Positions 58,613 through 64,000 of a stretch of 64,000 bases of DNA are shown here, piece after piece. The stretch is from NCBI RefSeq assembly GCF_009389715.1, contig NC_052394.1:23252899-23316898 (forward strand), written 5' to 3'. This DNA is from Phoenix dactylifera. Taxonomy: Eukaryota > Streptophyta > Magnoliopsida > Arecales > Arecaceae. The notes beneath the pieces are model-generated. The model searched no databases and was not told the DNA's origin. It worked only from the letters and a program-made list of their open reading frames with translations. Each line of letters starts with the position of its first letter. Position 1 is the stretch's first letter. The position numbers were made by a program, and so were the translations under genes.

Positions 58613-60140
58613 TTAGACCCAGCACGTAGACTTGGCCCATGATAGACGGGGTGCAATATTCCACTTGCATTTACTTTGTCAAAGTCTTGGTATTTTTTCA
58701 GTGTCAGGGTGTTGGTGGTGTCAACGTTGGGGCCTGCCACAAGCTTAAGGATCGAATTCATCTAATTCGTAGGTACCAAAACTCTTAATTAGATTTTGGC
58801 CATTGCTCTTAATTGGATTTACTTTAGCTGTAATGGAAGTCATCGATGCCTATGTTAGGTCCTATACCATTAAATGCCGCCATGTTATCTTCGAGTATTG
58901 CTTCATAATTAACTCAGTTCGTATCTAATCCTTAGATTTTGGTTGCCTTGTTGGATTTTAATAAACTAAAGCTAGCTGTCTCCTTAGTGATAAAAAGATG
59001 TATCATTTGGGAAGTTCTGAATCTATATTTATGTAGAGCTTGTGAATGAAGCATGCAGCATTGCAGCTCATGATGGTGTCACGCCCAATGATTGGTAAAG
59101 TAAAAATTGATGCCCATGCATGTCGCCATACATCATGGATGAGCGGATATAGTGTGTTTAGGAGGCACCCAAGAAACATATAAGCCTCTAACATTGTTTG
59201 CCTGTTTAATTTTTGGGCCGGGTCTGATGTTTGGCCTCCCCTGCCTTTCGTTTCTCTCTTCTTTTTTGTTTTTTACTTTTTTTCTTTCTTTCTTTTTATT
59301 CTCTCTTGTTCTTTTCTAGTTTCCCATTTCATGCTCTTTTTTTTTTTAATTTATCAGTGAAACTTGGGATGGGTTGCCACTGCTTTGCTAAAAATACTAT
59401 CTGAAAACATGCTTTCGGTAGAAAATCACTAAAATGAGTGCAAGAATGATGCTCAATCAATTTTTTTTTATGAAATGCAGATCGGAGTCGTTAATCAAAG
59501 GTTTTTGAATTAGAAAAAAATGAAGAAAACCATTGTTCTATCGAGCGTTTATAATATTCACCACCGAAATCTACTTGTAGATCAACAAATTACTAGAATG
59601 GCTGAATTTTCCTTGAGATATTTTTAACATAGCCTTCAAATAATAGATTGAGCATGGAATTTTTTTAGACTAGTGTTTGTTTATAACGAAAACTTGATTC
59701 AAGTTTCAACTCAAATATCAGAAAATCCATTCCCTTATCTGGCCTCCCATCTGACAGGCTTCTCTTGATATACCATCCGGGCCTAGAGCAGCTTATGAAC
59801 CCTCTATGAGGGCAGCAGGAGCTTCGGGGATCGTAGAATTCTCCTAAATCATCCACCGTCCAATTCAAGAGGGTCATAAACAATATATTCTCCTTGGATG
59901 ACAATCTAATATAGGACAGCAGCCAGGAAAAGATTATGGACAACTTTGTAATTCGGTCCAAGTTTTGGAAGCTATCACCCAGCATAATACAGGCATGAGA
60001 TCATATCAAGATGTTTGGCTGTCATTTTATTTTTCGCCTCGATTAGTTTTCACTCATCTATTGAATACATTAAAAAGGGATCGCACCTTGTTTCTGATCA
60101 CATGTTTTTCAAGATGCTAGAAGTTAACCAAGCCGGTGGA

Positions 60141-60179
<39 letters not shown>

Positions 60180-61402
60180 CTGCTCATATGTTACATTACA
60201 AGCTTACACAGCTTAAGCCACCTTGAACAGAGCAAATGCATACAAAACTTTCATGAAACTTACATGACATGCTCAGATTGATATACAAAAGGGCCAGAGC
60301 AGTTAATTCAATGACATGCATTTCTATTGAAACGTTACTATTTTTACGACCATAATTGAACAGGATCTGCTCTATGCACAGATGTATTCTTTATTGCTAA
60401 AGAGATGGGCAACTCTTATGAATAAGGCTATGTATGGTTGTGATTACAATAAGCATTCATGCTAGGATAAATGGGAAATGTCGCATTAATGCATCTCCAA
60501 TAAATTTTTGCCTGAGAGAATTTCTGGAAACATTGATAACATGCAGCAAGAGGGACGACATCAAGGCCCTACAGCAGCCAGGGCACTGCACAGGAAATGA
60601 TCATACAAACCTGAAAGAGTATAAGGGTCACATCTGCTGCTACCCAGCTAATAACCAATAAGAACCACCAGTGCATGGAATGCTGATATGCGCGTAAGGC
60701 TGTAAATCTCCAATAAAGAGATGCATGTAGATTGCTCAGCTCATTTAGGTTTGCTGTTAATACCTCCTAATTTGCAGGCCTGTCATAGTTAAATGACAGC
60801 AAAGCCTCATTTTTTTTTTCATTTTAAAACATCACTTTCACCATTACAGAGTCATAGCTTCATCTCACATCTAAACTATTCCACAATGGACTGTCACAGA
60901 TTAAAAAAACCCAAGTCTGCCAAATGCCAAGCATCTCCTTAACTTCATCTTGCTTAATACAACCAGTTATGCAGTGAGGAAAACATGTGCGAATACCTCA
61001 TAGCCTTGTGGTCAGGGTATATATCTTCATATAATTTGACTGTTAACCGATACCCAGAACGAAACATAATATATGGACAAATATATAATCTAATTAGTGA
61101 AAATACCAACCAGATGCAAGCCACAGAATAGAATACAGTCAACCAACAAAAGAAAAAGGCCCAACATAAATTTCAGACCACTGCGATTGACAGAATTAAG
61201 TTTGTAAAGCAGCAGGATAACCCACCAACATAAATCTTATTCAAAGCACTCAGTCCCTGAGTTTTGATGGAAAAATAGAAGTAAACATGTCCAAACAAAG
61301 GTGCACTTTGTGATTACCATTACCAGAGACAAATAACTAAAAACAACCTTTGCCCCATGTCAGACACTGGATCTATTGACAGGAAGCAACAAGGAGAAGA
61401 GC
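58613..61402. other. Intergenic
   Basis: A compound (AC)n(AG)n microsatellite lies at about 60139-60178 and T-rich tracts near 59260-59350. The last about 150 bases are the probable 3' UTR of the COX7a-like gene. No other gene is recognised. Confidence 0.4.
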
Positions 61403-61688
61403 TCATTCCTTCTTCCCTATCCCTTGAGACATGTTGTAGATGCCCCGTGCCTGTTTACAAATATAAGAGTAGGTCACAAAAGCCATGAGAGAAACCATAA
61501 AACAAAAGATAAATGTCCAGACATTTACTCACAATGAGAAATGTGGTAGAGGCTGCAAAGGCAAGGGGGATAACAACAGAGGTTATCTTATCATAACGGC
61601 CTTTCAGGTGAGTATGTTTGTGAATGTTCTGGAAGTATTGCTGATGCTTCTTGAGCCTCTCCCTAGGCACAAAAGGTGGTTCTGTCAT
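61403..61688 (-). CDS. Cytochrome c oxidase subunit 7a-like mitochondrial protein
   Basis: Two coding exons, 61688-61533 and 61450-61403, joined by a GT-AG intron (ATT/GTGAGT to TTTACAG/GCA), give 67 residues: MTEPPFVPRERLKKHQQYFQ at the start and ARGIYNMSQGIGKKE at the end. The pattern PF.PRE.L...Q.YFQ.IHKHT.LKG..DK.TSV.IP is that of a small plant protein annotated as cytochrome c oxidase subunit 7a-like (for example At4g21105). A hydrophobic segment (about residues 38-58) spans the inner mitochondrial membrane. It would be an accessory subunit of complex IV. Just before the ATG stands CAAATGCAG/G, an acceptor, so a 5' UTR exon lies upstream; a fitting donor CTCCAG/GTAAAG is at about 63711. 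Length agrees with the family and no break is seen. Confidence 0.85.
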
Positions 61689-63710
61689 CCTGCATTTGGA
61701 GGAAAAAATCGATGAGATATTTCTTGCATCAAAATTTCATCCTTTTGCATACATAGTTTTTACACTCATGGGCCTTGGAGGCTATGAAGCTAATAGCCAC
61801 CCCTCTCCTCCCAACCTTCACCCCCAGAAAAGAAAAAGAACAAAAAAAAGGAAAGACAGTTGGATTAAAAAAGTACATGTTTTTTCGGTACAAAGAAAAG
61901 TATAGGTTTAATATACTCCAGAACCTCAATAAATCCATGAAACTCCTCATACTTCACGTTTGTAGCCATGCAAAAAGGCCACAAAACTGTTCGATGATTT
62001 TGAAGCATGCAGCTACATAAAGCAAAATTCAGCTCCGACCAGGGTTTGGGATAAATATCTGGCTTCATAAGATTGCCGATCAGTTGCAGTTAATAGTTTG
62101 ATTGAAATGTAGAAGTGTGAAAATATTTCACTTAACCAAAGGGACTGCATGAGAGATTATACACTAGTTTTAGGATGGTAAACAAAGCAGATCAACAAGG
62201 AAACAGTATTATTCCAATATAGATAAGTATTAACTTCCATGTCCTACCTATACTTAATCTAAGAATAAGCCTTAACCATTGAGACCTGAACATGATAATT
62301 TAATTAAAGAAAATGGTCAGAGGTTCACAGGCCACAGAAAGCATACGACATCCCTTCCAAATACAGATGACCAAGGTCTAAAGAAAAAAAGGTTGCTTGT
62401 GGGTGCTTAATGCGGAAATGATATACTCCACGCTTCTGATGTGTGGACATGCACACATACACAATCACATACACCACAGGCACACATCCATGCACAGATG
62501 CACGTCCATTCGTACGTATGGATGCATATGTGCATGTGTGCAAGTAAACAGGAAATTGGATTATGTACATTCATATTTATAGAGCTGGCTCAGAAACATA
62601 ATGGTAGAATTTCTTGTAGATGTTCTGGCCCACCTAGCAACAGTCACAGGGGCTCACTTATATATTCTCGTGGAGAGAGAACAATAGTGTTTGCAAGTGT
62701 GTCTACATGCTTGTAGTGGTTCTGTTATGACTCCATTTTACGTTCATTTTTAGGGTATTTTTATGTTGTGATCTGATGATGCAAACTGAAAGCTGGCACG
62801 CAATAAAAGGACCGTAACATGCACACTCCAGGTGCAAAGCATTGTGAGTGTGTTCACGGATGCCAGCGATCAGAAACACAAAATGTATCAGAAGTGCTGC
62901 CAGAATTAAAGAGAATTTGGCGAACAAGGGTACTTATGAGCAAATGTGACATAGAAATAAAGCAAATTGTTAGTAGGTCGCAGGAGTGTAGAGCAAGAGT
63001 AGGACACAATTCCTGGAGCTTGAGAAGATGCAAGAACCTATGTTTCTTCTGCACTGGGAGACAAAATTACATTTGTCTGTCCTATTAGAATTAGGTTCAA
63101 TGACTATTAATTGTATGGCTTTTTAGCCGTTGAATAAAGTTTCAGACTCTTGTCTTTGAAGGCTAAACACTCTCAAAGTGATTATTCAAGGCCTGACCCC
63201 CCTTGAAGTGGTCATTCCAAAATCTGTTTTCTTTTGTTTTATTCTACAACACGACCAGATTCGTATCAGCATACCACTTTTCGATCCATAGGAAATACTT
63301 ATTTAATCATGTAATCTGTAAAGAAATGAGAAACCGTTCATAAGACAGTCTAGAGTCAAGACTATGGCCATGCAAGATCGATATCTGATGGTTGAAATCT
63401 ATCCAATTGCTAAATTTATGCAAGATATACAATATGAGAGATCATATCATAGAAATACATCACAAGACAAAATCGAACTCTAATTTTCTTTCGGTTTTCT
63501 TCGGTCGAAAGAACCAATCATTTGCCATGAGACAGATCGCAGACTCTAATAAACTCATAAACGTCAACGGCATCAAGGACGAAGAGAATAACAAAGCAAT
63601 AACAAAAGAATTTACAAAAGAAAACGCCCAAAAAGCGATCCGATCGATCCCCAGATCTATGGATCTCACGAACCCTAGAAGGTTATTGGCGTTGGGAGTA
63701 CGATCTTTAC
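61689..63710 (-). other. Probable 5' UTR intron of the COX7a-like gene
   Basis: Roughly 2 kb of AT-rich sequence lies between the acceptor next to 61689 and the donor at about 63710, with no coding signal on either strand. A CACACA/ACACAT-rich patch lies at 62445-62545. Confidence 0.5.
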
Positions 63711-63830
63711 CTGGAGACTGGAGGAGACCTTTACGACCGCGCAGGAAGGAAGGTGGGGCGGGGCGCGAGAGAGAAGGCCGAACCGAAAATGAAGAGGAGC
63801 CCTTCAGGTTGAGGCTATAAATTGATTCCG
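63711..63830 (-). other. Probable 5' UTR exon of the COX7a-like gene
   Basis: This GC-rich patch ends, on the minus strand, in CTCCAG/GTAAAG. An AATTTATAG sequence at about 63818-63826 may be the TATA box. It has no ATG in frame with the coding exon, so it is called as leader only. Confidence 0.45.
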
Positions 63831-64000
63831 GTTGGACCGTCCAAACGATCCAAGATTATTCTAGATCATCATCGGTCCTGCATTCGAGGGCCAAGATTTT
63901 ATCTGAGTGCATAAATAAAAATTAAAATACAGCAGCATTTTTCTAATATTTTCTTTGCATACATACCCTCCTAAATATTAGAATTTATATATATATCTTT
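63831..64000. other. Upstream sequence to window end
   Basis: This is the likely promoter side of the COX7a-like gene. Nothing else is recognised. Confidence 0.3.

Noticed and set aside
61485-61715. 76-codon plus-strand frame
   Set aside because: It is antisense to the COX7a-like coding exon.

Overview
This window is nuclear DNA from a flowering plant. It has plant intron-exon structures, plant-only gene families (L-type lectin receptor kinase, Rubisco activase, AHL, SUPERMAN-type zinc fingers, DUF3475/DUF668) and AT-rich intergenic DNA full of small transposons. The Rubisco activase protein and the general look suggest a monocot, perhaps a palm; that is an inference, not something the sequence proves.

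Layout. 1-3.4 kb: an intact single-exon lectin receptor kinase (minus strand). 7.2-8.6 kb: a decayed plus-strand relative of it, interrupted by an AT-rich insertion and a short hAT-like element. 9.0-12.2 kb: a seven-exon Rubisco activase gene (minus) that can encode both the short beta and the redox-regulated alpha isoform. 13.4-14.8 kb: a 5'-truncated LINE. 18.0-18.4 kb: a short plant-specific protein with its own TATA box. 21.8-23.9 kb: a CACTA element nested inside a hAT element, both with exact target-site duplications. 24.4-25.4 kb: a pseudogene of the TFIIA large subunit with a diverged tandem repeat in its intron. 27.8-29.2 kb: a PSI-like DUF3475/DUF668 gene. 30.7-32.3 kb: a 1.57-kb inverted-repeat element carrying a 138-bp minisatellite. 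37.1-38.1 kb: an AHL DNA-binding gene whose family start codon reads CTG. 39.4-40.8 kb: a candidate Mutator-like element. 41-52 kb: a repeat-rich stretch with three copies of one MITE family, LINE remnants, short LTR-type fossils and a mitochondrial-like insert carrying a piece of 26S rRNA. 46.9-47.5 and 55.5-56.3 kb: two one-finger QALGGH C2H2 repressor-type genes. 61.4-63.8 kb: a small cytochrome c oxidase subunit 7a-like gene with a probable 5' UTR intron.

The genes do not form one pathway. They cover perception (LecRK), photosynthesis (RCA), respiration (COX7a-like), growth signalling (PSI-like) and transcriptional control (AHL and two C2H2 repressors). No operon-like grouping, tRNA or CRISPR array was seen. 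All gene calls were made by eye from motifs and splice sites, without database searches.
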